The notes: a model not told the origin generated them from the letters alone. Shown: positions 21,149 to 30,729, numbered from the stretch's first letter. The stretch: 64,000 bases of DNA from Borrelia hermsii DAH (GCF_023035675.1 NZ_CP073136.1:620001-684000); one strand, 5' to 3'. Numbers and translations: made by a program.

Positions 21149-21303
21149 ATATTTCTTTTAAAAAGCTTTTTAATCTTTTTTTTGAAGAGATACAGTTTAA
21201 GGCAGTAGAGTCTAGTATAAAAGCATTAATTGCTCCACTTGAAAATAATGAGGTAGTGGGAATATTAATTTTGGATACTTTTAACTTAGAGGTGCTAAAT
21301 TGA
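21142..21303 (+). pseudogene. Frameshifted remnant of the DacA C-terminal (PBP5_C) domain
   Basis: A 53-codon frame, shifted against dacA and overlapping its stop, translates with QFKAVESSIKALIAPLENNE then VVGILIL. The APLENNEVVG part matches the APIxxGQxVG signature of PBP5_C domains. It is shorter than the normal domain (perhaps 40 residues lost) and has no amphipathic anchor. Best read as a decayed 3' end of dacA, not an independent gene. Confidence 0.65.
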
Positions 21304-21350
21304 TTTGTTTAGTTGCGTTTAAGAGTTATAAATTTTAATAGCATTTATGG

Positions 21351-21878
21351 ATGTTTATAAAAAATTTTAAGAGAGTAATTGATTTTATGTTAAATCATTT
21401 TAATTTTAAATTAAAGAGAGATGTTACAATAATAGTGCCAGGTGAAGCTTTTGTGTCAAATGATAGGGTTATCTCTACGATACTTGGTTCTTGTGTTGCT
21501 GTTGTACTTTATGATGAGATGCGTAAGCTTATAGGAGTAAATCATTATGTACTAGTGAAATCTGATTCAGTGATTAATGCTGCACAGAGAGGTAGATATG
21601 GGGTTTATGCTATTCCTATGTTAATTGATGCTATGCTAGGGAGTGGTGCATCAAAAAGTAATCTTAAAGCCAAACTTTTTGGAGGTGCTAACTTTATGGC
21701 CAAAGAGACAATAAGGGTAGGTATTGAGAATTCAGAGTTTGCCCTTAATTCATTAGCCAAATATGGTATTCCGGTTGTAGCTTGCGATTTTGATCAGTCT
21801 AAATCCAGAAAGATTTTTGTTTTTCCTGAAAATTTTAGGGTTATTGTGGAATACCCAGATGGTGCTAAAGTTTTCTAG
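21351..21878 (+). CDS. cheD: Chemoreceptor glutamine deamidase CheD
   Basis: Up to 175 aa. CheD deamidates glutamines in chemoreceptors and, in some species, assists CheC. The catalytic region is visible: STILGSCVAVVLYD (catalytic Cys in GSC) and GVNHYVL (His), then KLFGGANF. The start is uncertain: the ATG at 21351 has no good ribosome site, while the ATG at 21387 has GAGAG 11 nt upstream and gives 163 aa. It could act on the two receptors in this window. It follows dacA and its remnant by 47 bp, and a hairpin terminator lies downstream. Confidence 0.88.
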   Translation: MFIKNFKRVIDFMLNHFNFKLKRDVTIIVPGEAFVSNDRVISTILGSCVAVVLYDEMRKLIGVNHYVLVKSDSVINAAQRGRYGVYAIPMLIDAMLGSGASKSNLKAKLFGGANFMAKETIRVGIENSEFALNSLAKYGIPVVACDFDQSKSRKIFVFPENFRVIVEYPDGAKVF

Positions 21879-22042
21879 CTTGCCTTAAATTAATTTAGGC
21901 TTCATGAGTTTCAGTGTGTGATTGTTATTAATGATGGGATTTTTTAATTGTTGGTAGGTATTAGGTGTAGGAAAGCTAAGCTTATTTAATTGATTTGTTT
22001 ATACAAATTTGCCATTCTAAAAAAGTGTATTTATTAATTCTT

Positions 22043-22069
22043 ACTTAATTTATTAGAAATTAAGTTTTG
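22043..22069 (+). terminator. Probable terminator between cheD and pepD
   Basis: Arms ACTTAATTT (22043-22051) and AAATTAAGT (22057-22065), 5-nt loop, followed by TTTG. It lies in the 260-bp interval 21879-22138, in which I see no gene. Confidence 0.4.
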
Positions 22070-22138
22070 AAGTATGTTATGATGGTAGCATGTAATAAAT
22101 ATGTTTAATGATAAGTTTGGTTTTATTAGAGGATAAGG

Positions 22139-23560
22139 ATGGAAAATGTTGTAATTCGTTATTTTAAGCAAATATCTCAAATTCCTAGATGTTCAAAAAA
22201 TTTAAAAGGTATTAGTAATTTTATTAAGGAAGAAGCTAAAAAATTTGGATATTCCTTTAAGGAAGATGGTATAGGCAATATTGTAGTTGGGGTTAAGGCT
22301 AATGGCTGTAGCAATATGTTGCCTATTATTTTGCAAGCCCATACAGATATGGTTTGTGAAAAAAATGAATCTGTTATGCATGATTTTGAAAAAGATCCGA
22401 TCAACATCATTGAAGATAATGGATATTTTGTTGCATCAGGTACTACTCTTGGTGCTGATGATGGGATTGGGGTTGCTATGATGCTTGCCATTATGAGTGA
22501 GTCTTTGACTTTTAAACATCCTGATTTGGAACTTCTTTTTACTGTTGATGAGGAAATAGGGCTAATAGGCGCTATTGGACTTGATCCTAATTTATGTAGT
22601 GGGAAGATGTTGATTAATCTTGATGGAGAAGAAGAGGGTTATTTTTTAGTTGGTTGTGCTGGCTCTCGACTTGTTCATATTAACTTTGAACCGCAATATA
22701 GACAAAGTAGAAAAAAAACAGGTGTTGAGATTTTTTTTACAGGTCTTAAAGGGGGCCATTCTGGTGCGGATATTCATATTGATTTAGCAAATTCTTTGAA
22801 ATTGATGTTTTTTGCTTTAAATACCCTTAGAGCAAACATGGAATTTGAGATTGGATATATATCTGGTGGAGATAAAAGTAATGCGATTCCTAGGGAGGCA
22901 AAAGCATTAATATTAATTGAAGCTGAGCATTATGTTTTATTGGAGAGAGAATTAAAGTCATTTAAGCGTCATGCACAAGAGATGTATACTCTTGATTCTG
23001 ATTTTGAAATTCTTTTAAGGAGAGTAAATTTTTCTGGTAATGTTTTGGATGATATGTCTCAAGATAAGCTTTTAAATATGGGCATGGCATTTTTGCATGG
23101 GGTTCAAAAGGTTGAAAATTATGATGAAAAACTTATTAGAACGTCTCTAAATTTTGCTAGTCTTTTAAAGGTTGGTAATGAGTATCAGTTTATATTTACA
23201 ATAAGGTCTTTGTTAGATATTGAGAAGGAATATATCTTTAATCATTTAAAGGCTATTAGTGATCTTTCTGGTGCTAATTTAAGAATAGTTTATGATTATT
23301 CTTCCTGGAAGCCAGCTGAGAATAGTAAACTTTTAAATCATCTTAAGAATGTGTATAAAGATATGTATTTAAAAGAGGCTAAAACTGTAGTGATTCATGC
23401 TGGTCTTGAGACTGGAATAATATCTGCAAAATTTGGAGGAATAGATTCAGTTACAATTGGACCTTGGATTAAGTCTCCCCATACACCACGGGAACGGGTT
23501 GATATTGCTTCAACTATTAGGGTTTATAATTTCTTGAAGAGAAGTTTAGAGACTTTATAA
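22139..23560 (+). CDS. pepD: Aminoacyl-histidine dipeptidase (peptidase D, M20 family)
   Basis: A 473-aa cytosolic metallopeptidase that cleaves dipeptides such as Xaa-His. Metal-binding motifs are intact: LQAHTDMVCEK near residue 67, TTLGADDGIG near 103, and TVDEEIGLIGA near 137 (catalytic and metal Glu); a lid domain (FTGLKGGHSGADIH) follows, and the C-terminal HAGLETG supplies a further ligand. Borrelia are multiple amino-acid auxotrophs, so use of imported peptides is the likely role. AGAGGA precedes the start. It lies upstream of a tRNA cluster that has its own promoter. Confidence 0.92.
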   Translation: MENVVIRYFKQISQIPRCSKNLKGISNFIKEEAKKFGYSFKEDGIGNIVVGVKANGCSNMLPIILQAHTDMVCEKNESVMHDFEKDPINIIEDNGYFVASGTTLGADDGIGVAMMLAIMSESLTFKHPDLELLFTVDEEIGLIGAIGLDPNLCSGKMLINLDGEEEGYFLVGCAGSRLVHINFEPQYRQSRKKTGVEIFFTGLKGGHSGADIHIDLANSLKLMFFALNTLRANMEFEIGYISGGDKSNAIPREAKALILIEAEHYVLLERELKSFKRHAQEMYTLDSDFEILLRRVNFSGNVLDDMSQDKLLNMGMAFLHGVQKVENYDEKLIRTSLNFASLLKVGNEYQFIFTIRSLLDIEKEYIFNHLKAISDLSGANLRIVYDYSSWKPAENSKLLNHLKNVYKDMYLKEAKTVVIHAGLETGIISAKFGGIDSVTIGPWIKSPHTPRERVDIASTIRVYNFLKRSLETL

Positions 23561-23602
23561 ATTTTGTGTTTTATATTGCTTGATTTTGAATATATGTTTC
23601 AG

Positions 23603-23631
23603 TTGACTTACTCTTTGAATATATATAAAAT
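23603..23631 (+). promoter_or_regulatory. Promoter of the His-Arg-Leu-Gly tRNA cluster
   Basis: TTGACT (23603-23608), 17-bp spacer, TAAAAT (23626-23631); the first tRNA starts about 37 bp later. Confidence 0.55.
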
Positions 23632-23667
23632 AAGTTTACATGTAATTGAGTATAGTTGAGTATAATT

Positions 23668-23741
23668 GGTGGTTGTAGCTCAGTTGGTAGAGCGCCGGAT
23701 TGTGGTTCCGGACGGCGCGGGTTCAAGTCCCGTCAGTCACC
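23668..23741 (+). tRNA. tRNA-His (GTG)
   Basis: Full cloverleaf: acceptor GTGGTTG pairing with CAGTCAC, anticodon stem CCGGA/TCCGG with loop TTGTGGT, T-loop TTCAAGT. The extra 5' G (23668) opposite discriminator C is the tRNA-His identity element. No encoded CCA. Confidence 0.96.
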
Positions 23742-23759
23742 TTTTATTTTTGTTAGACT

Positions 23760-23833
23760 GCACCCATGGCTCAATTGGATAGAGCGTTGGACTTCGAATC
23801 CGAAGGTTGCAGGTTCGAATCCTGCTGGGTGTG
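23760..23833 (+). tRNA. tRNA-Arg (TCG)
   Basis: Acceptor GCACCCA pairs with TGGGTGT (first pair G-U), anticodon loop CTTCGAA (anticodon TCG, 23794-23796), T-arm GCAGG-TTCGAAT-CCTGC. No encoded CCA. Confidence 0.94.
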
Positions 23834-23890
23834 AAACATTAGTTTTATACTTGAAAAAGCTTTTTAAGTTTTGTATACTACCTAAGGTAT

Positions 23891-23971
23891 GCAGGAGTGG
23901 TGGAACTGGCAGACACGCTAGACTTAGGATCTAGTGCCCTGGGCATGTGGGTTCGAGTCCCACCTTCTGCA
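23891..23971 (+). tRNA. tRNA-Leu (TAG)
   Basis: Class II tRNA with a long variable arm (TGCCCTGGGCAT). Acceptor GCAGGAG/CTTCTGC, anticodon stem CTAGA/TCTAG with loop CTTAGGA, discriminator A. No encoded CCA. Confidence 0.95.
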
Positions 23972-23977
23972 AGAAAT

Positions 23978-24049
23978 GCGAAAGTAACTCAGGGGTAGAG
24001 TGTCACCTTGCCAAGGTGGAAGTCGCGGGTTCAAATCCCGTCTTTCGCT
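23978..24049 (+). tRNA. tRNA-Gly (GCC)
   Basis: Perfect acceptor GCGAAAG/CTTTCGC, anticodon loop TTGCCAA, T-arm GCGGG-TTCAAAT-CCCGT, discriminator T. Six bases after tRNA-Leu and 48 bp before tig, so probably processed from one transcript. Confidence 0.95.
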
Positions 24050-24097
24050 TAAATTTAGTAATAATTAACATTAGTGCATTTTAATTAGAGGAATAAT

Positions 24098-25444
24098 GTG
24101 ATATTAAATGATGATGTGAAATTGATTCCTGGTTCTAAGGTTGAAGCTGTTATTAAAATTTCAAAAGAATTTGTTAAAGGTAAATACAACGAGATTTTAC
24201 AAGATTATTCTTCTCGTCTTAAGATTAAAGGTTTTAGGATAGGAAAAGTTCCTTTTAGTATTATTGAAGGCAAATATTCTGATAATATAAGAGCTCTTAC
24301 TATAGAAAAACTTATTCATAAGTCTTTAGAAGAATTTTTTAAAAGTGCAACTTATAAACCATTAGGTTATGCTGTTCCTAAAATATTAGATGAAAAATTA
24401 GAAATAGATTTCAATAAAGATTTTGAGTTTACTGTTGTTTATGAGGCTTATCCTGAATTTGAGATACCTGATATCTCTAATGTTGAGGTAGAAATTCCAG
24501 AAGTTACCGTTTCTGATTCTGATGTAGAGGACGAGCTTAAATTATTACAACTTGAAAATGCAATGGTTGTTGATGATAGTGGTGATGTTAAGGTAGGCAG
24601 TATTGTTAGAGTAGATTTTGTGGAACTTGATGATTCTTTAAGTGAGATCTTAACAACTAAGAGGCAAGATTTTGTTTTTACTGTTGGTGAGTCTAATAAT
24701 TATTATGGATTTGATAATGACATCATTGGAATGAAGAAGGATGAAGAGAAAATAATAGAGAAAAATTATAGTGCTGATTATAAATTTAGTGAGCTTGCTA
24801 ATTCTTTTAAGAGATTAAAGATTATTATTAAAGATATAAAGAAGCGTGATATTCCTGAACTTGATGATGATTTTGCAAAGGATATTAAAGATAGTTTTAA
24901 TACATTAGAAGAGCTTAAGGCCCACATAAGAGAGAATATGTTAAGGCTTGTTAAGGAAAAGAGAGAATCTCTTAAGCTTTCAAAATTGTTGTCCGATGTT
25001 TCAGAGAAGCTAAACATAGAGATTCCCTCTGCTATGTTTGAGGCTGAACTTAAAAATGTTGTAAACGAATTTTCAACTCAAAATAAGATTGATCTTAAGA
25101 AGTTAAATGATTCTTCTATGGGGTTGGAAGGTGTTAGTGATGTTTTTAAGGAGAATGTACTTAAGAAGTTAAAGTCTAAGTTAGTTTTCCAAAAGATAGT
25201 AGATAATGATTTAACAGAAATTACAGATGCTGATTTAGAAGATGAACTTGTTAAACAGGCTGAGGATACAAAGATGAGACTTTCGGAGATTAAGAAATTT
25301 TATCAAGAGAAAAATTTGCTTGGAATTTTAAAAGATGAAATTAAGAGGCAAAAGGTTAAAGATAAAATTTTGAAAAATGTGAAGGAAATTAAACTTAAAG
25401 AAATTGCCTTTAGAGATTTTATTAATTATAAAACAGGTGAATAA
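24098..25444 (+). CDS. tig: Trigger factor (ribosome-associated chaperone)
   Basis: A 448-aa chaperone binding nascent chains at the ribosome exit. The ribosome-docking signature reads GFRIGKVP near residues 45-52. A PPIase (FKBP-like) domain follows from about 150 to 240 and a long helical C-terminal chaperone domain to the end. The start is GTG at 24098, 5 nt after AGAGGA; the overlapping ATG at 24096 is followed at once by TGA and cannot be the start. First gene of a proteostasis operon: its stop shares one base with the clpP start. Confidence 0.94.
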   Translation: MILNDDVKLIPGSKVEAVIKISKEFVKGKYNEILQDYSSRLKIKGFRIGKVPFSIIEGKYSDNIRALTIEKLIHKSLEEFFKSATYKPLGYAVPKILDEKLEIDFNKDFEFTVVYEAYPEFEIPDISNVEVEIPEVTVSDSDVEDELKLLQLENAMVVDDSGDVKVGSIVRVDFVELDDSLSEILTTKRQDFVFTVGESNNYYGFDNDIIGMKKDEEKIIEKNYSADYKFSELANSFKRLKIIIKDIKKRDIPELDDDFAKDIKDSFNTLEELKAHIRENMLRLVKEKRESLKLSKLLSDVSEKLNIEIPSAMFEAELKNVVNEFSTQNKIDLKKLNDSSMGLEGVSDVFKENVLKKLKSKLVFQKIVDNDLTEITDADLEDELVKQAEDTKMRLSEIKKFYQEKNLLGILKDEIKRQKVKDKILKNVKEIKLKEIAFRDFINYKTGE

Positions 25445-26043
25445 TGATAAGAGAATATATGCATAATTTAGTGCCTACTGTTGTGGAGTATACTGGAAAT
25501 TATGAGCGCGTATTTGATATATATTCAAGATTGTTAAGGGATAGAATAATTTTTTTGAGCGGTGAGATTAATGATATAAGAGCAGATACGGTCATTGCTC
25601 AACTTCTTTTCTTGGAGTCTGAAGATTCTAAGAAAGATATATATGTTTATATAAATTCTCCTGGAGGTAGTATTACTTCAGGACTTGCAATCTATGATAC
25701 TATGCAGTATATCAAACCAGATGTAAGAACGATTTGCATTGGACAGGCAGCTTCAATGGCTGCATTCCTGCTTGCAGGAGGTGCTATAGGCAAACGAGAG
25801 TCATTATCATATTCAAGAATAATGATTCATCAGCCTTGGGGTGGAATAGGCGGTCAAGCTAGTGATATTAGTATACAAGCAAATGAAATTATAAGGCTTA
25901 AGAGATTAATAATAGATATTATGTCTAATAAGATAGGGGTTTCTAAAGAAAAATTATCTCTTGATATCGAGCGAGATTATTTTATGACACCAAAAGATGC
26001 TCTTGATTATGGCATTATTGATGGTATCTTGGTAAGAAATTAG
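25444..26043 (+). CDS. clpP: ATP-dependent Clp protease proteolytic subunit
   Basis: A 199-aa serine peptidase forming the tetradecameric barrel that degrades proteins fed by ClpX or ClpA-type ATPases. Catalytic Ser in [11 protein letters not shown] near residue 101, His in MIHQPWGG near 127, and Asp in the DIERDYFMT stretch. Its ATG overlaps the tig stop (TAATG), so translation is coupled. clpX follows after 23 bp. Confidence 0.95.
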   Translation: MIREYMHNLVPTVVEYTGNYERVFDIYSRLLRDRIIFLSGEINDIRADTVIAQLLFLESEDSKKDIYVYINSPGGSITSGLAIYDTMQYIKPDVRTICIGQAASMAAFLLAGGAIGKRESLSYSRIMIHQPWGGIGGQASDISIQANEIIRLKRLIIDIMSNKIGVSKEKLSLDIERDYFMTPKDALDYGIIDGILVRN

Positions 26044-26066
26044 TTTTATTTTGGGTGAGATTTTAT

Positions 26067-27356
26067 ATGGCAAAAAGTAAAAGTCAAAAAATTGAAGGGT
26101 GTTCTTTTTGTGGGCGTACTAATGCTGAAGTTGAAGGACGAATTATTTCAGCAAAGTCTGTTGCTATTTGTTTTGAATGTTCTAAAATATGTCATAATCT
26201 TTTTAAAGAAGATACAGAAAAACCTGAAAGGGGTAGATCTTCAAGATCCCTTCCAACCCCTAAGCAACTTAAAAGTCATTTAGATAAATATATTATTGGA
26301 CAGGAAGATGCAAAGAAAGTATTGTCCGTTGCTGTTTATAATCACTATAAGAGGATATTTAGAGGTAACAAAAAGGAGAGTGGAGTTGAACTTGAGAAAT
26401 CTAATGTATTGCTTGTAGGTCCTACTGGGAGTGGTAAAACTTTACTTGCAAAAAAGTTGGCAGATGAGATGAATGTTCCGTTTGCAATAGCGGATGCTAC
26501 AACGCTTACTGAGGCTGGATATGTTGGAGAGGATGTTGAGAATATTTTACTTAAGTTGATTCATGCTGCTAATGGAGATGTGAGTTTTGCAGAAAGAGGT
26601 ATTGTTTACATAGATGAAATAGATAAGATTGCAAAAAAAGGTGAAAATGTTTCAATTACAAGGGATGTATCTGGAGAAGGTGTGCAACAATCTTTATTGA
26701 AAATAATTGAAGGCACTATTGCAAATATACCTCCAAAGGGTGGGAGAAAACATCCTTATGAGGAGACTATTGAAATCAATACGCAAGACATACTATTCAT
26801 ATGTGGTGGGGCGTTTGTGGGACTTGAAAATATTATTAAAAGAAGAATTAATAAAAGTTCCATTGGCTTTTCATCTGTTGGTAAACAAGATTCAAGGGAA
26901 AATAATTCTTTAAAATACTTAGAAATGGAAGATTTGGTTAAATTTGGACTCATTCCAGAATTTGTCGGTAGGCTTCCTGTACATTCTTATCTTGAGAAGC
27001 TAGAAAAGGAAGATTTAATTAAAATATTAATTGAACCTGAGAATTCTATCGTGAAACAATATTATCATATGTTTAAAATGGATAATGTTGAACTGGTATT
27101 TGAAAGGGATGCGCTTAATGCAATTGCAGAAGAAGCCATGTTAAAAAATACAGGTGCTAGAGGTTTGCGTTCTATTTTAGAAGAATTACTTAAAGATGTG
27201 ATGTTTGAGATACCTTCAACTAAGCAAATTAAAAAAGTTATTGTTACTAAAGAGTCTGTTTTAAATAGCAATATTGAGCCCTTTATTTTGACAGGAAGGC
27301 ATGTTCATAAGCCTTGGGCAAAAGAACTTTATGAAATCAATTCTAAATCTAATTAA
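26067..27356 (+). CDS. clpX: ATP-dependent Clp protease ATP-binding subunit ClpX
   Basis: About 429 aa. The N-terminal zinc-binding domain shows CSFCGR and CFECSKIC (four cysteines). The AAA+ module has GPTGSGKT (Walker A, near residue 117), YIDEIDKI (Walker B) and GARGLRS (sensor 2). It unfolds tagged substrates, including SsrA-tagged proteins, for ClpP. I placed the start at the ATG at 26067, 8 nt after GGTGA; an in-frame GTG at 26055 is less likely. Its end overlaps the lon start by 26 bp. Confidence 0.94.
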   Translation: MAKSKSQKIEGCSFCGRTNAEVEGRIISAKSVAICFECSKICHNLFKEDTEKPERGRSSRSLPTPKQLKSHLDKYIIGQEDAKKVLSVAVYNHYKRIFRGNKKESGVELEKSNVLLVGPTGSGKTLLAKKLADEMNVPFAIADATTLTEAGYVGEDVENILLKLIHAANGDVSFAERGIVYIDEIDKIAKKGENVSITRDVSGEGVQQSLLKIIEGTIANIPPKGGRKHPYEETIEINTQDILFICGGAFVGLENIIKRRINKSSIGFSSVGKQDSRENNSLKYLEMEDLVKFGLIPEFVGRLPVHSYLEKLEKEDLIKILIEPENSIVKQYYHMFKMDNVELVFERDALNAIAEEAMLKNTGARGLRSILEELLKDVMFEIPSTKQIKKVIVTKESVLNSNIEPFILTGRHVHKPWAKELYEINSKSN

Positions 27357-29736
27357 TTCTAAGAGAGATGATCTTCCAGTTATTCTCTTAAGACAAAATG
27401 TTTTTTTCCCCAATGTAACTTTATGGGTTAATTTTGATGATAGTGTTTCGATTAATGCAATATATCAGTCTATGTTGGAAGGTAGATTGATCTTATTTTT
27501 TTGTGTTAATGATCTTAAATCTGATAATAATGGCAAAATCAGTTTAGAAAATTTATATTCTATTGGTACTTATGCAAAAATTATTCAAGTTGTAAAGGTT
27601 ACTGAAACTTTGATAAAAATTTTAGTCAACTTTCAGGATAGAGTTATTATCAAAAATTTTTTAAAAAAGAAGAATTACTTTAGAGCAAAGGTTGATTTTA
27701 TATCTGATAAATGCGAATTTAATAGCGAACTTTTTACTTATTCTAAATTTTTAAGAGAAGCTTATGATACTTATAAATCTTATTTGTCCGTTAACACATT
27801 AGAAGATGATGAGAGTAATAATTTGTTTGATAGTCCAGCTAAGCTTGTTGATGTTATAGCGTCTAATATGAATTTGGAATATAAGGTCAAGGTAGAACTT
27901 TTACAAGAATTAGATGTCAAAGTTAGGATAGAAAAATTGATCATAAATTTAAGTGTTGAGACTGAGCTTTTAATGCTTAAAAAAGATATTAAGACCAAGG
28001 TTAAGACTAGACTTGATAAGGGGCAAAAAGAATATTTTTTGAATGAGCAACTTAAGGAGATTCAGAAGAGATTAGGTAGGGATGAGAACGATTATCTTGA
28101 GAGATTGAACTGTAAAGATATTCCTGAGGATATTAAACCTAGAATTGAAAAGGAAATCTCTAGATTGACTCGTATGAATACAAATTCACCGGATGCTAAT
28201 ATTGTTAGGAATTATGTTGAATTGTTACTTGACCTGCCTTGGAATGAAAATACTGTGATGAATAATTCTTTAAGAGAAATTGAATTTATTTTAAAGAATG
28301 CTCATTATGGTATGGATAAGGCTAAAGAAAAAATAATGAATTTTTTAGCTGTTTATCATATTAATTCTAAGGTTCAAGCACCTATTTTGTGTTTAGTTGG
28401 TCCACCCGGTACTGGGAAAACTTCTGTTGCATTATCTATTGCTAAGTCTCTTTCTAGAGAATTTGCAAAAATTTCTCTTGGTGGGTTAAGAGATGAAACG
28501 GAGATTAGAGGACATCGGAGATCTTATGTTGGAGCTCTCCCGGGGGTTTTTATTAATGCAATCAAAGTTGCGGGGAAATCTAATCCCGTGATTCTTCTTG
28601 ATGAAATAGATAAGATTAACAGTACTTATAAGGGAAATCCGGAATCAGCACTTTTAGAAGTTTTAGATGCTGAGCAAAACTCTAAATTTGTTGATCATTA
28701 TTTAGAAATTCCTTATGACCTCTCTAATGTGTTATTTGTAGCAACGGCCAATTCTCTACATGAGATTTCTAGACCTCTTCTTGACAGGATGGAGATCATT
28801 AAGATAGAAGGATATTCTTGTGTTGAAAAATTAGAAATTGCAAAAAATTTTTTAATACCAAAGATAATTAAAGAAAGTTTTTTAAGTAAAGTTTATATAA
28901 AAATAGAGGATGATGTTGTTTTGCATATAATTAGAAACTATACTATGGAGTCTGGAGTTAGGAGTTTGAAGAGAGTTTTGACTAATTTGTTTAGAATGGT
29001 TGTAAGAGAATTGCTTTATGTTTACTCAAGGGAAGATATAATTGAAGGAAATTTTTATTTTCCAAGTTCCTTGATGCATGGCAATAATTCACTCTTTACT
29101 CATGATCCTGATATTCCTGGTATTTACAAAATAATTAATATGAGTAATTTTCATTTTTATGTGGATTGTGAATATAAATTTAATTTAATTAGGATTGATT
29201 CTTCTGGATTTGTTTATGGGCTTGCCTGGACAAGTTATGGGGGTGCTGTACTTCCTGTTGAGGCTATTAAATTTGATAGAAAAGGAGATATCATTTTAAC
29301 AGGTAGTCTTGGCGCTGTTATGAAGGAAAGTGCACAATTAGCTTATTCTGTTGTAAAGACCTATTCTTCTGAACTTAATTTGGATATAAATGAGATTCCC
29401 GAAATTCATCTTCATTTTCCAGAAGGAGCGACACCAAAAGATGGCCCTTCTGCTGGAATTACTATTGCAACAGCCATAGCTTCTGTCTTGTCTGATAAAA
29501 AAGTGCCCCTAGATCTCGCTATGACGGGAGAGGTTACTCTTAAAGGTTCAGTTCTTCCTGTGGGAGGCATTAAGGAAAAAGTGCTTGCAGCTTATAGGCA
29601 TGGTATAAATAGAATTATTATTCCAAGGGATAATGAGAAAGATTATATTAAGCTCCCAGAAGATATTAGGGATAATATTAATGTTAAATATGTATCTCAT
29701 TTAGGAGAAGTGTTTGATTATTTAAATATCATTTAG
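27331..29736 (+). CDS. lon: ATP-dependent protease Lon
   Basis: About 801 aa. N-terminal substrate-binding domain, AAA+ domain with GPPGTGKTS near residue 355 and LLDEIDKI, and a C-terminal protease domain with the catalytic Ser in PKDGPSAG near residue 703 and Lys in [18 protein letters not shown] near 746. The start is uncertain: the ATG at 27331 lies inside clpX and has only a weak purine stretch (AAAGAA) upstream; an in-frame ATG at 27301 is worse placed. Borrelia carry two Lon proteins; this corresponds to the one I recall as lon-2 (BB_0613). Fourth gene of the tig operon. Confidence 0.92.
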   Translation: MKSILNLINSKRDDLPVILLRQNVFFPNVTLWVNFDDSVSINAIYQSMLEGRLILFFCVNDLKSDNNGKISLENLYSIGTYAKIIQVVKVTETLIKILVNFQDRVIIKNFLKKKNYFRAKVDFISDKCEFNSELFTYSKFLREAYDTYKSYLSVNTLEDDESNNLFDSPAKLVDVIASNMNLEYKVKVELLQELDVKVRIEKLIINLSVETELLMLKKDIKTKVKTRLDKGQKEYFLNEQLKEIQKRLGRDENDYLERLNCKDIPEDIKPRIEKEISRLTRMNTNSPDANIVRNYVELLLDLPWNENTVMNNSLREIEFILKNAHYGMDKAKEKIMNFLAVYHINSKVQAPILCLVGPPGTGKTSVALSIAKSLSREFAKISLGGLRDETEIRGHRRSYVGALPGVFINAIKVAGKSNPVILLDEIDKINSTYKGNPESALLEVLDAEQNSKFVDHYLEIPYDLSNVLFVATANSLHEISRPLLDRMEIIKIEGYSCVEKLEIAKNFLIPKIIKESFLSKVYIKIEDDVVLHIIRNYTMESGVRSLKRVLTNLFRMVVRELLYVYSREDIIEGNFYFPSSLMHGNNSLFTHDPDIPGIYKIINMSNFHFYVDCEYKFNLIRIDSSGFVYGLAWTSYGGAVLPVEAIKFDRKGDIILTGSLGAVMKESAQLAYSVVKTYSSELNLDINEIPEIHLHFPEGATPKDGPSAGITIATAIASVLSDKKVPLDLAMTGEVTLKGSVLPVGGIKEKVLAAYRHGINRIIIPRDNEKDYIKLPEDIRDNINVKYVSHLGEVFDYLNII

Positions 29737-29783
29737 TAGAATTATTTAGAGTTTTATGTGTTAAAATTTATTAAGGAGTAAAT

Positions 29784-29930
29784 ATGAAAGATGGAGTTAG
29801 AAAGCCTTCAGGTAGTAGGGCGGCATTTAATTCTCAAGATCCTGCTAAAAATGTAATTAAAAATAGCTTTTCGCCTTTTTCAAATAGCAATTTTGGAAAG
29901 AGTTTTACTAAGAAGAAAAAAGGCAAGTAG
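29784..29930 (+). CDS. Conserved-looking 48-aa basic protein of unknown function
   Basis: A short frame beginning MKDGVRKPSGSRAAF and ending with the lysine-rich FTKKKKGK. AAGGAG lies 5 nt before the ATG, the best ribosome site around here, and supports real translation. Small, basic, with no membrane segment. It follows lon by 47 bp and is convergent with rpsD; its last codons form part of the rpsD terminator hairpin. I recall a very short hypothetical (BB_0614) at this place in B31. No function can be assigned. Confidence 0.7.
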   Translation: MKDGVRKPSGSRAAFNSQDPAKNVIKNSFSPFSNSNFGKSFTKKKKGK

Positions 29931-29949
29931 CATGTTGCATGCTACTTGC
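29923..29949 (-). terminator. Intrinsic terminator of rpsD, embedded in the end of the 48-aa gene
   Basis: 12-bp perfect arms GCAAGTAGCATG (29923-29934) and CATGCTACTTGC (29938-29949), 3-nt loop. Read on the minus strand the stem is followed by CTTTTTTC, a good U-tract supplied by the complement of the neighbour's lysine codons. Confidence 0.75.
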
Positions 29950-29953
29950 TGAC

Positions 29954-30580
29954 TTATGCTCTCTTGGAATAGTATTCGACAATCATTTGTTCATTTGCAA
30001 GAGTAGGTATTTCATCTCTTGATGGAGGGCGGGTTATCTTTACATTTAAATCATCGGCATTGACTTCTATCCAAGTTGGTAATTTTCGAAGAGTTGATGT
30101 TTTTTCTATGTTAGATCTAACTAGCTTCTTTAGGCTATCTTTTTCTTTTACTTGGATTATGTCGTTTGCTCTTAGGGTAATAGATGGAATTGTAACCCTT
30201 CTCCCATTAAGCATGATAATTCCATGTGAAACTATTTGTCTTGCGTGAGCTCTTGAAATAGCAAATCCAGCTCTGTATACAACATTATCGATTCTTCTCT
30301 CAAGTAATGCTAAAAGATTATCCCCTGTAACTCCATGTTGCCTTCTTGCTTCCTTGAAAATATTGGTAAGCTGTCTTTCACTTATACCATAAGTAAACTT
30401 GACCTTTTGTTTTTCTATTAGTTGCTTTCCGTATTCTGTGATTTTAGCTCTCCTAGAGCGTCCATGCATTCCAGGTGGATTAGGTTTCTTTTTAAGTAAT
30501 TTATCGTATTTGGGTTGTTCGAAGATATTGATACCAAATCGTCTTACTAACTTTCCTTTAGCTATATTTTTTCTGTTCAT
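29954..30580 (-). CDS. rpsD: 30S ribosomal protein S4
   Basis: A 208-aa primary 16S rRNA-binding protein of the small subunit. The N-terminal part (GKLVRRFGINIFEQPKYD, PPGMHGR) lacks the cysteine cluster of zinc-binding S4 forms. The S4 RNA-binding domain follows (RRIDNVVYRAGFA, ARQIVSHGIIMLNGRRV). It stands apart from the main ribosomal operons, directly after the initiator tRNA gene (20 bp), with which it likely shares a promoter, and ends at a strong hairpin. Confidence 0.96.
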   Translation of the reverse strand: MNRKNIAKGKLVRRFGINIFEQPKYDKLLKKKPNPPGMHGRSRRAKITEYGKQLIEKQKVKFTYGISERQLTNIFKEARRQHGVTGDNLLALLERRIDNVVYRAGFAISRAHARQIVSHGIIMLNGRRVTIPSITLRANDIIQVKEKDSLKKLVRSNIEKTSTLRKLPTWIEVNADDLNVKITRPPSRDEIPTLANEQMIVEYYSKRA

Positions 30581-30600
30581 TAATTCCTCACATCTTCAAA

Positions 30601-30674
30601 TAGCAGGGGTAGGACTTGAACCTACGGCCTTCGGGTTATGAGCCCGACGAGCTACCAAACTGCTCCACCCTGCG
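30601..30674 (-). tRNA. Initiator tRNA-fMet (CAT)
   Basis: Minus-strand cloverleaf with anticodon loop CTCATAA. Two initiator hallmarks are present: the first acceptor position does not pair (C1 against U72), and three consecutive G:C pairs close the anticodon stem (TCGGG/CCCGA). Discriminator A, no encoded CCA. Confidence 0.93.
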
Positions 30675-30686
30675 TCTTGCAATATA

Positions 30687-30715
30687 ATTTAACACAATTT
30701 TACTTGAAGTGTCAA
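30687..30715 (-). promoter_or_regulatory. Promoter of the tRNA-fMet-rpsD unit
   Basis: Minus-strand TTGACA (30715-30710), 17-bp spacer, TTAAAT (30692-30687), about 12 bp before the tRNA. Confidence 0.6.
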
Positions 30716-30729
30716 TTGATTTTGTCTTG

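Noticed and set aside
23656..23934. Open plus-strand frame of 92 codons (CSSVGRAPDCGSGRRGF and so on)
   Set aside because: It reads straight through tRNA-His, tRNA-Arg and part of tRNA-Leu. Such peptides are well-known artefacts of tRNA genes.
24096..24101. ATG at 24096 as the tig start
   Set aside because: It is followed immediately by TGA in its own frame; GTG 24098 is in the tig frame behind AGAGGA.
30399..30641. Plus-strand frame of 80 codons ending GVGLEPTAFGL
   Set aside because: Antisense to rpsD and tRNA-fMet; the C-terminal peptide is the usual antisense-tRNA translation.
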